Notes: generated by a model not told the origin, from the letters alone. DNA of 64,000 nt from Mycobacterium barrassiae (GCF_025822765.1 NZ_JACKUK010000023.1:391535-455534), one strand, 5' to 3'; positions 45,789 through 56,616 are shown, numbered from the stretch's first letter. Translations and numbers: made by a program.

Positions 45789-46265
45789 TTAACCCTTGAG
45801 CTTGCCCTGAAGCCGCACGTTGACGGGCTCGGGCAGCAGCGCAGAGACGTCGCCGCCGAGTGTGGCGACCTCCTTCGCCAGCGACGACGACACGAACGAA
45901 TACGTCGGTGTGGTGGCGACGAAGAAGGTGTCGACGCCCGCGATGTGCTTGTTCATCTGCGCCATCTGCAGTTCGTATTCGAAGTCGGTCCCCGTGCGCA
46001 GACCCTTGACGATCGCGGTCAGGCCGCGGCTCTTGACGAAGTCGACGACCAGTCCTTCACCGGATTCCGCGCGCAGATTCGGCAGGTGCGTCGTGGACTC
46101 CTCGATCATTGCGATGCGCTCGTCGAGGGTGAACATCCCCTTCTTGTTGGGATTGATCAGTACTGCCACGACGACCTCGTCGAACTGGGCCGCCGCGCGC
46201 TCGAAGACGTCGATATGGCCGAGGGTTACCGGGTCGAATGAACCCGGGCATACGGCGCCGCTCAT
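45789..46265 (-). CDS. coaD: Phosphopantetheine adenylyltransferase
   Basis: This 158-residue enzyme performs the fourth step of coenzyme A synthesis. The nucleotidyltransferase motif [12 protein letters not shown] is at residues 8-19, the pantetheine-binding [13 protein letters not shown] is central, and the ATP-binding [11 protein letters not shown] is near the end. It lies 51 bp after rsmD in the usual rsmD-coaD pair. Confidence 0.96.
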   Translation of the reverse strand: MSGAVCPGSFDPVTLGHIDVFERAAAQFDEVVVAVLINPNKKGMFTLDERIAMIEESTTHLPNLRAESGEGLVVDFVKSRGLTAIVKGLRTGTDFEYELQMAQMNKHIAGVDTFFVATTPTYSFVSSSLAKEVATLGGDVSALLPEPVNVRLQGKLKG

Positions 46266-46316
46266 GGGGGAAGACGGTACAGGGCAGCTCGGCTGCTACG
46301 GGGCGGCGACATTCGA

Positions 46317-46892
46317 CTACGGCGTCACAACCGCGGCGGCGTCGTAATCGGCGAGTTCCAGCCGGGTGTCGCCGTAGGTACGCGACGGCCACACCCGCCA
46401 CCCATCGGGCCACGTCAGCGCCGGAACCGACGCCGGGCGTTCGACGACGGCGACGGCTCCGGTCGTCACCCACCCGCCCTGCGTGAGCGTGGCCAGCACG
46501 GTTTCGATCTCGGCGCCGTCGACGTCATAGGGCGGGTCGGCGAGCACCAGGTCGACGGGCCGCGCGATCGCTGACGCCAGTACCGACGCGACGGCTCCGC
46601 GGCGCACCGTCGCCCCCTTCACGCCGAGCGCCGCGATGTTCTTGTCGATGACGCTCACGGCGCGTGCGTCGGACTCCACGAACGTCACCGACACCGCCCC
46701 GCGCGACATCGCTTCCAGGCCAAGCGCGCCCGATCCGGCGTACAAATCGAGCACCGCGATACCGTCGAGATCCATCCGTGCCGCCAGGAGATTGAACAGC
46801 GATTCCCGCACTCGATCGGTGGTGGGTCGGGTTCCGGTGCGCGGCACCGTGATTCGCCGTCCACCGAGGGCGCCTGCGACGATGCGGGTCAG
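46317..46892 (-). CDS. rsmD: 16S rRNA (guanine966-N2)-methyltransferase RsmD, probable CTG start
   Basis: This 191-residue enzyme has the SAM-binding block [20 protein letters not shown] and the catalytic (N/D)PPY motif as LADPPYDV. The nearest GTG gives a protein that starts at [13 protein letters not shown] and lacks the first strand of the family. Reading back in frame gives [17 protein letters not shown], which is the missing family N-terminus, starting at CTG 46892. The CTG overlaps the pyruvate carboxylase stop as CTGA, where an ATGA overlap would be usual. I therefore place the start at this CTG. Translation is probably coupled to the upstream gene. Confidence 0.85.
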   Translation of the reverse strand: MTRIVAGALGGRRITVPRTGTRPTTDRVRESLFNLLAARMDLDGIAVLDLYAGSGALGLEAMSRGAVSVTFVESDARAVSVIDKNIAALGVKGATVRRGAVASVLASAIARPVDLVLADPPYDVDGAEIETVLATLTQGGWVTTGAVAVVERPASVPALTWPDGWRVWPSRTYGDTRLELADYDAAAVVTP

Positions 46893-49800
46893 CTGACCAC
46901 CACCAGCAGGTCCCCGCCCTCGACTTGTGCGGTGGCTGACACGGCGACGCGGCTGACCTCGCCGGCCTTCGGCGCGGTGATCGCGGCCTCCATCTTCATC
47001 GCCTCGATGGTGGCGATGGTCTGTCCGGCTTCGACGGTGTCACCGGCGGCGACCCCGACGGTCACCACACCCGCGAAGGGGGCCGCGACGTGGTCGGGGT
47101 TGGACCGGTCGGCCTTCTCGGCGGCGGGCACCTCGCTGGCGATGCTGGTGTCGCGCACCAACACCGGGCGCAGCTGACCGTTGAAGATGCACATCACGGT
47201 GCGCATGCCGCGTTCGTCGGGATCAGAGATCGCCTCCAGCCCGATCAACAACTCGACACCACGCTCCAGGCGCACCCGATGCTCCTCGCCGCTGCGCAGC
47301 CCGTAGAAGAACTGGTTGGCCGACAAGCTCGAGGTATCCCCGTACAGCTCCCGATGGGCTTCGAATTCCTTGGTCGGCCCCGGAAACAGCAACCGGTTCA
47401 ACGTGGCCTGGCGGATCGGCCCCGGCTGGGTCAGCGCCGCCTCGTCCTGCGCGGACAGCTCCTCGATAGGCCGCGCGGGCGAACGCCCGGCCAGCGCCTT
47501 GGTGCGCAACGGCTCGGGCCACCCCCCCGGCGGGTCACCGAGTTCGCCGCGCAGAAACCCGATCACCGAATCCGGGATGTCGAACCGCGCCGGGTCGGCG
47601 GCGAATTCCTCGGCGCTGACCCCGGCGCCGACCAGCGCCAGCGCCAGATCCCCGACCACCTTGCTCGACGGGGTCACCTTCACCAACCGACCCAAAATCC
47701 GGTCGGCCGCCGCGTAATTGGCCTCGATCTCCTCGAACCGATCCCCCAACCCCAGCGCGATGGCCTGCTGGCGCAGGTTCGACAACTGACCGCCGGGAAT
47801 CTCATGGTGATACACCCGCCCCGTGGGTGCGGGCAGCCCCGACTCGAACGGCGCATACACCTTGCGCAGCGCCTCGAAGTACGGCTCCAAATCACACACC
47901 GCCGACAACGACAGGCCCGTCTCGTATTCGGTGTGCGCAGCTGCGGCCACAATCGAACTCAGCGCAGGCTGGCTGGTGGTCCCGGCCAGCGGTGCCGACG
48001 CGCCATCCACCGCGTCCGCGCCGGCCTGCCAGGCCGCCACATACGTCGCCAGCTGCCCACCGGGGGTGTCGTGGGTGTGCACATGCACCGGTAGGTCAAA
48101 CCGACTGCGCAGCGCACCCACCAACACCGTGGCCGCGTGCGGACGCAACAACCCCGCCATGTCCTTGATCGCCAACACATGCGCGCCCGCGTCGACGATC
48201 TGCTCGGCCAGCTTCAGGTAATAGTCCAGGGTGTAAAGATTTTCACCCGGGTCGGTCAAATCCCCGGTGTAGCTCATCGCCACCTCGGCGATCGAGCAAC
48301 CCGTCTCGCGGACCGCGTCGATGGCCGGGCGCATCGACTCCACATTGTTCAACGCATCGAAGATGCGATAGATATCGATGCCCGTCGCGGTCGCCTCTTC
48401 CACAAACGCCCGGGTGACCGACTCCGGATACGGCGTATACCCCACCGTGTTGCGCCCGCGCAGCAGCATCTGCAGACAGATGTTGGGCAGCGCCTCACGC
48501 AGCGCGGCCAGCCGCTCCCACGGATCTTCCTTCAAGAACCGAAGCGCCACATCGTAAGTCGCCCCACCCCAGCACTCCACTGACAACAATTGCGGGGTCA
48601 TCCGCGCTATGTAGGGCGCCACCATCACCAGACCCGTGGTGCGCAATCGCGTCGCCAACAACGATTGGTGTGCGTCGCGGAACGTCGTATCGGTGACCCC
48701 GACCGCCTTGGACTCGCGCATCCAGGCCGCGAATCCGTCGGGGCCCAGTTGCACCAACCGCTGTTTGGATCCCGGCGGCGCAGGCGACGACAGATCGATA
48801 TCAGGCAACTTGTCCTGCGGATACACCGTCGACGGCCGCGCCCCGTGCGGCTGATTGACCGTCACATCAGCCAAATAGTTGAGGATCTTGGTACCCCGAT
48901 CGGCCGGGGTATGCGCGGTCAACAGATACGGCCGGTCATCGATGAACGACGTCGTCACCCGACCGGCACGAAAATCGGGATCGTTGACCACAGCCAACAA
49001 GAACGGGATGTTCGTCGATACCCCGCGCACCCGAAACTCCGCCAACGCGCGACGGGACCGGGCAACCGCCGCCGCGTAGTCGCGTCCACGGCACGTCAGC
49101 TTGACCAACAGGGAGTCGAAGTGCGCGCCGATCTCTGCGCCCAGATGCGTTGCACCGTCGAGACGAATACCCGCACCGCCCGGTGACCGATAGCTGGTGA
49201 TGCGCCCGGTGTCTGGACGGAAGCCGTTCGCAGGGTCCTCGGTGGTGATCCGGCACTGCATGGCCGCACCGCGTATCTGCAGCGTATCCTGGCTCAGCCC
49301 AAGGCTTTCCAGTGTCTCTCCGTCGGCGATGCGCAACTGACTGGCCACCAGGTCGACGTCGGTGATCTCCTCGGTCACCGTGTGCTCGACCTGGATGCGC
49401 GGATTCATCTCGATGAACACGTAGTGGCCGCGCTCGTCGAGCAGGAACTCCACGGTGCCCGCGTAGGTGTAGTCGATCTGACGCGCAAACGCGACCGCGT
49501 CGGCGCACATCTTGTCGCGCAGCTCGGCGGAAAGGTTTGGCGCGGGCGCCAACTCGATCACCTTCTGATGGCGGCGCTGCAGGCTGCAGTCCCGCTCGAA
49601 CAGATGCATGACGTCGCCGTGCCGGTCGGCCAGGATCTGCACTTCGATGTGGCGCGGGTTGAGCACCGCCTGTTCGAGATAGACCATCGGATCGCCGAAT
49701 GCCGACTCCGCCTCCCGACTGGCCGCTTCGATCGCCTCGGGCAGCGCGGACGCATCCGACACCCGCCGCATGCCGCGCCCGCCGCCACCGGATACGGCTT

Positions 49801-50272
49801 TGACGAACAACGGGAATTCCATCTCCGCGGATGCCGCCACCAGTTCGTCGACCGACGATGACGGCGCCGACGAATTCAGCACCGGCAGACCCGCATCACG
49901 CGCCGCCGCGATGGCCCGGGCCTTGTTGCCCGTCAGTTCGAGGATCTCCGCGCTCGGCCCGATGAACGTGATCCCCGCCTCCGCGCACGCCGCGGCCAGT
50001 TGCGGATTCTCCGACAGGAAGCCATATCCCGGGTAGACGGCGTCGGCACCCGCCTGCCGTGCGACGCGGATGATCTCGTCGACGGACAGATACGCGCGCA
50101 CCGGGTGGCCCGTCTCGCCGATCTGATACGACTCGTCGGCCTTCAGCCGGTGCTGGGAGTTGCGGTCCTCATGGGCGTACACCGCGATGGTCGTGATGCC
50201 CATCTCGTAGGCGGCTCGAAATGCTCGGATCGCGATCTCGCCACGATTGGCCACCAGGACCTTGGTTATCAC
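46889..50272 (-). CDS. pca: Pyruvate carboxylase
   Basis: This 1127-residue single-chain biotin enzyme makes oxaloacetate from pyruvate and bicarbonate. The biotin carboxylase domain (about residues 1-450) has GGGGRGMR and the [15 protein letters not shown] block. The carboxyltransferase domain (about 530-810) has [15 protein letters not shown] and DMAGLL. The biotin lysine is Lys1093 in IEAMKMEAA. The start is a GTG. A block from about 47.2 to 49.1 kb uses TTG, TTT, GTG and GGG codons more than the ends of the same gene, suggesting mosaic origin. It precedes rsmD and coaD as in M. tuberculosis. Confidence 0.96.
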   Translation of the reverse strand: MITKVLVANRGEIAIRAFRAAYEMGITTIAVYAHEDRNSQHRLKADESYQIGETGHPVRAYLSVDEIIRVARQAGADAVYPGYGFLSENPQLAAACAEAGITFIGPSAEILELTGNKARAIAAARDAGLPVLNSSAPSSSVDELVAASAEMEFPLFVKAVSGGGGRGMRRVSDASALPEAIEAASREAESAFGDPMVYLEQAVLNPRHIEVQILADRHGDVMHLFERDCSLQRRHQKVIELAPAPNLSAELRDKMCADAVAFARQIDYTYAGTVEFLLDERGHYVFIEMNPRIQVEHTVTEEITDVDLVASQLRIADGETLESLGLSQDTLQIRGAAMQCRITTEDPANGFRPDTGRITSYRSPGGAGIRLDGATHLGAEIGAHFDSLLVKLTCRGRDYAAAVARSRRALAEFRVRGVSTNIPFLLAVVNDPDFRAGRVTTSFIDDRPYLLTAHTPADRGTKILNYLADVTVNQPHGARPSTVYPQDKLPDIDLSSPAPPGSKQRLVQLGPDGFAAWMRESKAVGVTDTTFRDAHQSLLATRLRTTGLVMVAPYIARMTPQLLSVECWGGATYDVALRFLKEDPWERLAALREALPNICLQMLLRGRNTVGYTPYPESVTRAFVEEATATGIDIYRIFDALNNVESMRPAIDAVRETGCSIAEVAMSYTGDLTDPGENLYTLDYYLKLAEQIVDAGAHVLAIKDMAGLLRPHAATVLVGALRSRFDLPVHVHTHDTPGGQLATYVAAWQAGADAVDGASAPLAGTTSQPALSSIVAAAAHTEYETGLSLSAVCDLEPYFEALRKVYAPFESGLPAPTGRVYHHEIPGGQLSNLRQQAIALGLGDRFEEIEANYAAADRILGRLVKVTPSSKVVGDLALALVGAGVSAEEFAADPARFDIPDSVIGFLRGELGDPPGGWPEPLRTKALAGRSPARPIEELSAQDEAALTQPGPIRQATLNRLLFPGPTKEFEAHRELYGDTSSLSANQFFYGLRSGEEHRVRLERGVELLIGLEAISDPDERGMRTVMCIFNGQLRPVLVRDTSIASEVPAAEKADRSNPDHVAAPFAGVVTVGVAAGDTVEAGQTIATIEAMKMEAAITAPKAGEVSRVAVSATAQVEGGDLLVVVS

Positions 50273-50294
50273 GCGCTGCAGCCCCCGTCGTCGT

Positions 50295-50927
50295 TTAGAG
50301 GAGTGTGGACCAGTAGTCCCAGAAGCGCACCAGGATCAGCAGAATCACTGCGGTGAACCACAGCGCCACCAACGACCAGCGCCACGAATGAAGCACGCGC
50401 ACAACACCGTTGGAGGTCGCAGGGGCCGCGGCGATCGACGTCGCGACGACGAATAGCGGAATCGTCACGGCCCACACCACCATGCAGTACGGGCACAGCG
50501 CGCCGATGTTGTAGAGGCTCTGCCACGCCAGCCAGTGCACGAATACGGTGCCGAGCAGCGAACCGATCGCCAGTCCGGTCCAATACCACCGCGGCAGGGC
50601 CACCTTGGCGACCGCGAGTATCCCGGTCACGAGCACGACGGTGAACGACACGATGCCGATCAGCGAGTTCGGAAAACCGAAGACCGAGGCCTGCGGGGTG
50701 ATCATCACCGATCCGCACGACAGCACCGGGTTGAGGCTGCAGGTCGGGACGTAGTCCGGGTTGATCAGGATCTCGATCTTCTCGACCGTGAGCGTCACCG
50801 ACGCGGCCAGGCCCAGCACACCGGCGATCAGCACCCAGATGGCGCTGGGTCTGCCCACCGCGGCACCCGTCGACCGTGCCGAGGCGGGATCGCTCGGTTG
50901 CACGGTGCTGGGTGCGGCGATGGTCAC
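50295..50927 (-). CDS. Vitamin K epoxide reductase (VKOR) family membrane protein
   Basis: This 210-residue protein with about five membrane segments functions in disulfide formation, like DsbB. It has the paired loop cysteines of VPTCSLNPVLSCGS and the CPYC active-site motif in IGALCPYCMVVW. Bacterial VKOR uses menaquinone to oxidise its DsbA partner. The start overlaps the DsbA-like gene stop by 4 bp, so the electron donor and acceptor are made together. Confidence 0.92.
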   Translation of the reverse strand: MTIAAPSTVQPSDPASARSTGAAVGRPSAIWVLIAGVLGLAASVTLTVEKIEILINPDYVPTCSLNPVLSCGSVMITPQASVFGFPNSLIGIVSFTVVLVTGILAVAKVALPRWYWTGLAIGSLLGTVFVHWLAWQSLYNIGALCPYCMVVWAVTIPLFVVATSIAAAPATSNGVVRVLHSWRWSLVALWFTAVILLILVRFWDYWSTLL

Positions 50928-51712
50928 GGCTTCGGCGCCGGCGCGGGTGTGGGAGGAACGAGCGGGGTGGGGTCGGCGGCGGGAGGCGGGGCGCCGGCGT
51001 CGAGCGCGGGCACGTTGCCGACGATCTCCTCGATCTTGGCGATCAGGGCGTCAGGAGTCGTGGGGTTGTAATCCTCGCCGTTGATGCGAATCGTCGGCGT
51101 CGCTTTCACCCCGGTCGCGGCGGCCAGGCCCGACACCATGTCGGCGTTGGTCTCCTTCTTGATGCACTCGGGCACCTGCCCTCCGGCACCGGCCTGACGC
51201 GCGAGCTCGGCCAACCTGGCGTTGTCGGGGAACGGGCCGACACCCTCCTCTGGCTGCTGGGCGTACAGCGCGGCATGGAACCTGCGGAACGCATCGATCG
51301 AATCACCGGCGACGCAGTACGCCGCGTTGGCGGCCCGCGTCGAGTACCCCTGGCCCTGACGGTCCAGGATCGAGACCATGTAGTAGTCGGCGGCGACGGC
51401 CCCGGAATCGATCAGCTTGTTGATGGTGGGCCCGAAGTTCTGCTCGAAGTTGCGGCAGGCCGGGCACAGGAAGTCCTCATACAGCGACAGCGTGGCCTTG
51501 GGCTCGTCGGTGCCGTCCTTCTTGATCAACTGGGCCGAGGCGACCCGGATGGATTCGGCTTCGCCCGCGGTCGGCTTTTCGTCGGCCGACAGCACTATGT
51601 AGAGCACGATAGCCACGGCGAAGATCACCACGATCGCCGTCAGACCGATCTGAACTGCCAGATTCCGCCTGCGATCGGACGCCTTCAGATCGTATTTTGG
51701 TTTCGAAGCCAC
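50924..51712 (-). CDS. DsbA-like thiol-disulfide oxidoreductase (Rv2969c-like)
   Basis: This 262-residue membrane-anchored thioredoxin-fold protein has a transmembrane helix at about residues 20-45 (VQIGLTAIVVIFAVAIVLYI), the active site CPAC in LYEDFLCPACRNFE, and the cis-Pro in GVKATPTIRING. The C-terminus is Pro/Ala-rich. I use the GTG at 51712, whose product begins VASKPKYDL. The 4-bp overlap with the VKOR gene forms an oxidative folding pair for exported proteins. Confidence 0.92.
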   Translation of the reverse strand: MASKPKYDLKASDRRRNLAVQIGLTAIVVIFAVAIVLYIVLSADEKPTAGEAESIRVASAQLIKKDGTDEPKATLSLYEDFLCPACRNFEQNFGPTINKLIDSGAVAADYYMVSILDRQGQGYSTRAANAAYCVAGDSIDAFRRFHAALYAQQPEEGVGPFPDNARLAELARQAGAGGQVPECIKKETNADMVSGLAAATGVKATPTIRINGEDYNPTTPDALIAKIEEIVGNVPALDAGAPPPAADPTPLVPPTPAPAPKP

Positions 51713-51746
51713 GCGACAAGAGTACCGGCGACCTTTCCGAGGTCCG

Positions 51747-52844
51747 TCACGTGCGGGCCAGATGCGCGCGCAGCGCCGAGATCGACTCCGCGGTGGCGGT
51801 CGCGCTGTCCCCGCCCAGCGCGAACAGGTTGGCGAAACCGTGCACCAGCGAGCCGAACTCCCGGTAGTCGACGGCCACGCCCGCTTTACGCATCGCGTCG
51901 GCATACTGCCTGCCCTCGTCGCGCAACGGGTCGAAGCCGGCCGTCAGCACCAGCGCCGGCGGCAAACCGGACAAATCGTCGGCGAGCAGCGGAGACACCC
52001 GGGGATCGGACGCGTCGACGTCCGCACCGTCGAGGAAGTGGTCGCTGAACCAGTCGATGTCGGCCTTGGTGAGAAAGAATCCGTCGGCGAACAGGATCTG
52101 TGAGCGTGTCTCGTCGCGGTAGTTCACCACCGGGTAGAAGAGCAGCTGCACGGCCGGCAGGCGGGCTGCCTCGGTACGGGCGCGCATCGCCACCACCGCC
52201 GCCAGGTTGCCGCCTGCGCTGTCGCCTCCGACGGCGACGCGGTCCGGGTCGGCACCCAACTCGGCGGCGTTGTCGAGTGCCCATTGGAAGGCCGCCAGCG
52301 CGTCGTCGGCACCCGCCGGGGCCTTGTGCTCCGGTGCGAGCCGGTAGTCGACCGACAACACGTGCATCCGCCCCTCGCGGCAAATCTTCCTGCACAGGTC
52401 GTCGTGGGTGTCGATGCTTCCAATGACCTGGCCGCCGCCGTGGTAGAAGACGAGCAGCGGCGCTCCATCTCCGTCGACCGGGCGATAGTGCCTGGCGCGC
52501 ATCTCGCCTGCAGGACCGGGAATGGAGAGATTGGTCACCGCCGCGACCGGGATGTGCTGTTTGAAGCTGGCGCTCAGAATCTCGAGGTTGTCTCTGCAGA
52601 CGGCCACGTCGTTGTCCGTCACGAGTCCGTTGATGCCGACCGCACGCTGGCCCGCCAGCATCAACTGCAGCGTGGCGTCCAGCGTGTTGCCGTCGATGGT
52701 GACGGACTTGCCGCCGAGCATCGCGCGCTTGACCGGGTTAGGGATCCGCGGCAACGCGCGCAGGGTGACGCCTGCGGCCGTATTGAGGATCGTCTCCTTA
52801 CGGCTGAGGACCCGCGGTTGTTGAACTGGCAGACTCTTCGTCAT
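51747..52844 (-). CDS. lipN: HSL-family esterase/lipase LipN
   Basis: This 365-residue alpha/beta hydrolase of the hormone-sensitive lipase family has the oxyanion HGGG in LVFYHGGGQVIG, the nucleophile GDSAGG in VAVGGDSAGGNLA, and the acid and base in AGFDPLRDEG and GSLVHGF. It should hydrolyse short to medium acyl esters in the cytosol. The ATG at 52844 is preceded by GAGGGAGAAG. The start codon overlaps the divergent aldo-keto reductase start within CATG. Confidence 0.92.
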   Translation of the reverse strand: MTKSLPVQQPRVLSRKETILNTAAGVTLRALPRIPNPVKRAMLGGKSVTIDGNTLDATLQLMLAGQRAVGINGLVTDNDVAVCRDNLEILSASFKQHIPVAAVTNLSIPGPAGEMRARHYRPVDGDGAPLLVFYHGGGQVIGSIDTHDDLCRKICREGRMHVLSVDYRLAPEHKAPAGADDALAAFQWALDNAAELGADPDRVAVGGDSAGGNLAAVVAMRARTEAARLPAVQLLFYPVVNYRDETRSQILFADGFFLTKADIDWFSDHFLDGADVDASDPRVSPLLADDLSGLPPALVLTAGFDPLRDEGRQYADAMRKAGVAVDYREFGSLVHGFANLFALGGDSATATAESISALRAHLART

Positions 52845-53676
52845 GGCTTCTCCCTCGATCACGCTCAATGACGGTAATGCGATCCCGCAGGTTGGTTTCG
52901 GTGTTTTCCAGACACCGCCTGAGGAAACCGAACGCGCGGTGAGTCTTGCGTTCGAGGCCGGATACCGACACATCGATACCGCCGCGGCCTACCGTAACGA
53001 ACGCGGTGTCGGCCAGGCGTTTGCGGCATCCGGCCTGCCCCGCGACGACGTGTTCATCACGACGAAGCTGTGGAACTCCGAGCAGGGCTACGACAAGACG
53101 CTGAAGGCGTTCGACGCCAGCGCGGAGCGGCTCGGTCTCGACTACGTCGACCTCTACCTGATCCACTGGCCGCTGCCTGCGCGCAATACGTTCGTCGACA
53201 CCTTCAAGGCGTTCGCGCAGCTACGCGACCAAGGCCGCATCCGCTCGATCGGCGTCAGCAACTTCGAGCCCGAGCACCTGCGAATTCTGGTCGACGCCAC
53301 GGGCATCGTTCCATCCGTCAACCAGATCGAGCTGCATCCCCTTTTTCAGCAGCAGGAGCTTCGTGAGGTGCATCAGCAGATGGGCATCGCCACCGAGGCG
53401 TGGGCCCCACTCGGCCAGGGCGCGCTTTTGGACCACCCCAAGGTGACCGAAGTGGCCGACCGCCACGGCAAGACACCGGCCCAAGTACTGATTAGGTGGC
53501 ATATCCAAATCGGCAATATAGTCATCCCGAAGTCGGTGACCCCCGAGCGAATTGTGAGTAACTTCGACGTGTTCGATCTTGAACTGAGCGAGCAGGACAT
53601 GGCGTCCATTTCCTCGCTGGGCGAGGGCGGCACACGGTTGGGTCCCGATCCACGGACCTTCGATTTCACAGGTTAG
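52843..53676 (+). CDS. Aldo/keto reductase (AKR5-like), first of two
   Basis: This 277-residue NADPH-dependent TIM-barrel reductase has a complete catalytic tetrad: Asp45, Tyr50, Lys75 and His108 ([21 protein letters not shown]). The NADPH-binding [10 protein letters not shown] segment is near residue 225. Orthologues in fast-growing mycobacteria have been structurally characterised as AKR5-type; the physiological carbonyl substrate is uncertain. The ATG is within the same CATG as the lipN start, so no separate Shine-Dalgarno is available. The next reductase follows after 5 bp. Confidence 0.9.
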   Translation: MASPSITLNDGNAIPQVGFGVFQTPPEETERAVSLAFEAGYRHIDTAAAYRNERGVGQAFAASGLPRDDVFITTKLWNSEQGYDKTLKAFDASAERLGLDYVDLYLIHWPLPARNTFVDTFKAFAQLRDQGRIRSIGVSNFEPEHLRILVDATGIVPSVNQIELHPLFQQQELREVHQQMGIATEAWAPLGQGALLDHPKVTEVADRHGKTPAQVLIRWHIQIGNIVIPKSVTPERIVSNFDVFDLELSEQDMASISSLGEGGTRLGPDPRTFDFTG

Positions 53677-53681
53677 GTGTC

Positions 53682-54512
53682 ATGACCCAAACGCCCACCG
53701 TCACGCTCAATGACGGCAACACCCTCCCGGTCATCGGTCTCGGCGTCGGCGAACTCTCCGAGGCCGAAACCGAACAGGCGGTGAGTGCCGCGCTGGAGGC
53801 GGGCTACCGATTGTTCGACACCGCGAAGGCATACGGAAACGAAGCCGCGGTCGGCCGTGCGATCGCCTCATCGGGGATTCCGCGCGAAGAGGTGTACGTC
53901 ACCACCAAGCTGGACATCCCTGACCAGGGCTTTCAGGCGTCACAGGACGCTCTGAAGGCCAGCCTGGAACGGCTTGGCCTCGACTACGTCGACCTCTACC
54001 TCATCCACTGGCCGGCCGGTAACCCCGATCGGTACGTCGATGCGTGGGGCGGCATGATGAAGCGCAAGCAAGACGGTGACACCAGGTCGATCGGGGTGGC
54101 GAACTTCCACACCGAGGACCTGTCGAACATCATCGACCTGTCGTATTTCCCGCCGGCGGTCAACCAGATCGAGTTGCATCCGCTGCTGAATCAGGCCGAG
54201 TTGCGCGCGACCAACGCCGAACACGAGATCGTCACGGAGGCCTACGGCCCCCTGGGCGTGGGCAACCTTCTGGACAACCCGACGATCGGATCCGTGGCGC
54301 AGGCGCACGGGAAGACGCCGGCGCAGGTGCTGATTCGATGGAGCATCCAGCTCGGCAACGTCGTCATTCCGCGCTCCAAGTCGCCCGAGCGGATCAAGGA
54401 GAACATCGCGGTCTTCGACTTCGAGTTGACCGAGGACGAGATGGCGACCCTCAACGGCCTGAACGACGGCACCCGCTTCCGGCCGGACCCCGAAACCTAC
54501 ACGGGCTCCTAA
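53682..54512 (+). CDS. Aldo/keto reductase, Rv2971-like
   Basis: This 276-residue paralogue of the previous gene has tetrad residues Asp46, Tyr51, Lys76 and His109 ([28 protein letters not shown]). It resembles M. tuberculosis Rv2971 more closely than the first copy does ([26 protein letters not shown]). The pair arose by tandem duplication and is probably co-transcribed. AGGTTAGGTG precedes the ATG. Confidence 0.9.
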   Translation: MTQTPTVTLNDGNTLPVIGLGVGELSEAETEQAVSAALEAGYRLFDTAKAYGNEAAVGRAIASSGIPREEVYVTTKLDIPDQGFQASQDALKASLERLGLDYVDLYLIHWPAGNPDRYVDAWGGMMKRKQDGDTRSIGVANFHTEDLSNIIDLSYFPPAVNQIELHPLLNQAELRATNAEHEIVTEAYGPLGVGNLLDNPTIGSVAQAHGKTPAQVLIRWSIQLGNVVIPRSKSPERIKENIAVFDFELTEDEMATLNGLNDGTRFRPDPETYTGS

Positions 54513-54516
54513 CCGT

Positions 54517-55836
54517 TCAGATCAACGTCACGCTGCGTGCGGCCGCGGTCAGGTCGGCACGGAAGTCGGGATGAGCGATGGAGATCAGCGCGTCGGCGCG
54601 CTCCTTGGTCGACTTGCCGCGTAGGTTCACCGCACCGTATTCGGTGACCACCCATTCGACGTCCATCCGCGCGTCGGTGACCATCGACGCACGGGGCACG
54701 ATCGTGGACAGTTGGCCCTTGCGTGCTGTCGATGCCAGCGCGATGATCGATTTTCCGTTGCGGGCCAACGACGCTCCCTTCACGAAGTCGTACTGGCCGC
54801 CCGACCCGCTGTATTCGTGGTCGCCGATGAACTCCGCATTGACCTGTCCGTAGAGGTCGATCTCGATCGCCGTGTTGATGGACACGAAGTTGTCGTGGGC
54901 GGCGATGGTGCGGATGTCGTTGACGTAGTCGGATGGATAGCTCTCGAACGCGGAGTTGTTGTTCATGAAGGCATACGACTCGGTGGTACCGAAGGCGACG
55001 GTGTAGACGTGTTTGCGCGGATGCAACGTCTTTCGGGAGCCGGTCACCACACCCTTGCGGATGAGGTCGGCCATGGCCGGGGAGAACAGTTCGGTGTGGA
55101 TGCCGAGATCGGAGTGCTCCCCCAGCGCCGCCGCGACCCCGGACGGAATCTTGCCGATACCAAGCTGAATCGTGGCGCCGTCGGGGACCATGGGCGCGAC
55201 CAATCCACCGATGACCCGGCCTTCGGGTGACGGCTCACTGGCGCCGGCCTCGATCAGCGGCACGTGGTTCTCGACGATGGCCGTCACCTCGCTGACGTGG
55301 ATCTGCGACTGGCCGAACACCCGAGGCATGTTGTCGTTGACTTCGACGATCAGTCGGTTGGCGCGACGTGCCGCCATCGAGGCGAAGTCGTTGTTGGTGC
55401 CCAGCGAAAAGTAGCCGCCCGAGTCCATCGGCGAAACGGTGACCAGGAACGTGCCCAGGTCGATCACTTCAGTGAACAGCCGTGGGATCTGACTGAAGTT
55501 CACCGGCACGAAGCTCACCAGCTTGTGACCGGACTCTGCCTGGCGCTTGATGATCTGATGGTCGGGAGCGCCGATGAAAAAGCTGTGGGCGTCGACCTTT
55601 TCGATGACGTCCTCGGCCAGCAGGGTCGAACCGAGGGGTTCCATCGCGATCTTGTAGTAGAGGCGGATACGGCCAAGGTCGCCGGAACGCAGGCGATCGG
55701 CGGTCGCCGCGAGCAGGGCGGGCGGTTGGCCGATCGCCATGCCGCACGACACGATCTCGCCATTCGCGATCGGTGCCACCGCGCGCTCCGGGGTCGTGAG
55801 TTTGGCGGCGTACAACTCGGTGACGTCGGCTACCAC
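54517..55836 (-). CDS. Acetyl-CoA hydrolase/CoA-transferase family protein
   Basis: This 439-residue two-domain CoA-transferase of the Cat1/4-hydroxybutyrate CoA-transferase type has an N-terminal VSCGMAIGQPPALLAA turn, the LGIGKIPSGVAAAL domain-2 loop and HEYSGSGGQYDFVKGAS near the active site. It should transfer CoA between acetyl-CoA (or succinyl-CoA) and an organic acid. Specificity cannot be read from sequence. A GTG start follows AAGGTAGG. The gene converges on the aldo-keto pair with a 4-bp gap. Confidence 0.88.
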   Translation of the reverse strand: MVADVTELYAAKLTTPERAVAPIANGEIVSCGMAIGQPPALLAATADRLRSGDLGRIRLYYKIAMEPLGSTLLAEDVIEKVDAHSFFIGAPDHQIIKRQAESGHKLVSFVPVNFSQIPRLFTEVIDLGTFLVTVSPMDSGGYFSLGTNNDFASMAARRANRLIVEVNDNMPRVFGQSQIHVSEVTAIVENHVPLIEAGASEPSPEGRVIGGLVAPMVPDGATIQLGIGKIPSGVAAALGEHSDLGIHTELFSPAMADLIRKGVVTGSRKTLHPRKHVYTVAFGTTESYAFMNNNSAFESYPSDYVNDIRTIAAHDNFVSINTAIEIDLYGQVNAEFIGDHEYSGSGGQYDFVKGASLARNGKSIIALASTARKGQLSTIVPRASMVTDARMDVEWVVTEYGAVNLRGKSTKERADALISIAHPDFRADLTAAARSVTLI

Positions 55837-55908
55837 TTGCCTACCTTCCGTCGAACGCGCAGGACCATACTCTGCATCAAACGCCGAGCCGGCAGGTTTC
55901 GTGACAGT

Positions 55909-56616
55909 TCAGCCGGTTGGGCATGTGGCCGCGGCATCGCGCAGCGCGGTGGCCGAAGGTGCGTCGATGGGCAGCGCATAGCCGCGCAGCACCGCGATGA
56001 ACTGTATGGCGTACTGGCATCGGAACGCCGTGTTGGGCGGCATCCAGGTGGCGGGCTCGCGATCGCCCTTGTCCTGGTTGGCTCCTCCGGCGACGGCCAA
56101 CAGATTCGCCGGATCGTTGGCGAATCGCAGGCGCTGCTCGTCGGTCCAATTGCGCGCCCCGAGGTCCCACGCCAGCGCCAGCGGCACGATGTGGTCGATC
56201 TGCACTGCCGCGCCGGTCTGCTCGCCACGAGTGAAGGCGATTTCTGCGTTGGTGTACGGATCGTGCAGCAGGCCCGTCGCGACGGCGGTGGGGCATCGTT
56301 TGATCGACACGTAGGTCTTGTCGACGAGGTCACGGTCGAGGATGTCGTTGCGGGTGTCGCATCCGTTGTGGCCGCCGGGTGCCGGGTTGTCATCGGTCCA
56401 GCTGTCGCCGAACGCATCCCGCCGGTAGTCGTAGCCGCGGATGCGCACGGGTATGACTGCGATGTCCGCGAGCGGGTCGACTCCCGGTGCGATGGTCGGG
56501 ATGTCGGCGCTGGCGATGAACTGCGATCGCTCGATCGACGAGTGCGTGGCCTGAACAGCGACCAGCACCGCGGCGGCGACGATCGCCACGAGCCACAGTA
56601 GACGCTTGCGGTTCAC
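55909..56616 (-). CDS. Exported HNH endonuclease-like protein (DUF1524; Rv2972c-like)
   Basis: This 235-residue protein has an N-terminal signal or anchor (LLWLVAIVAAAVLVAVQA) and a DUF1524/HNH fold. The motif AVQIDHIVPLALAWDLGA holds the metal-binding His, followed by NDPANLLAV and NQDKGDREPATWMPPN, the remaining active-site block. Cys residues at NGCDTRND and CPTAVA likely form a disulfide. Such exported nucleases may scavenge or degrade extracellular DNA. The start overlaps the recG stop by 4 bp. Confidence 0.85.
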   Translation of the reverse strand: MNRKRLLWLVAIVAAAVLVAVQATHSSIERSQFIASADIPTIAPGVDPLADIAVIPVRIRGYDYRRDAFGDSWTDDNPAPGGHNGCDTRNDILDRDLVDKTYVSIKRCPTAVATGLLHDPYTNAEIAFTRGEQTGAAVQIDHIVPLALAWDLGARNWTDEQRLRFANDPANLLAVAGGANQDKGDREPATWMPPNTAFRCQYAIQFIAVLRGYALPIDAPSATALRDAAATCPTG

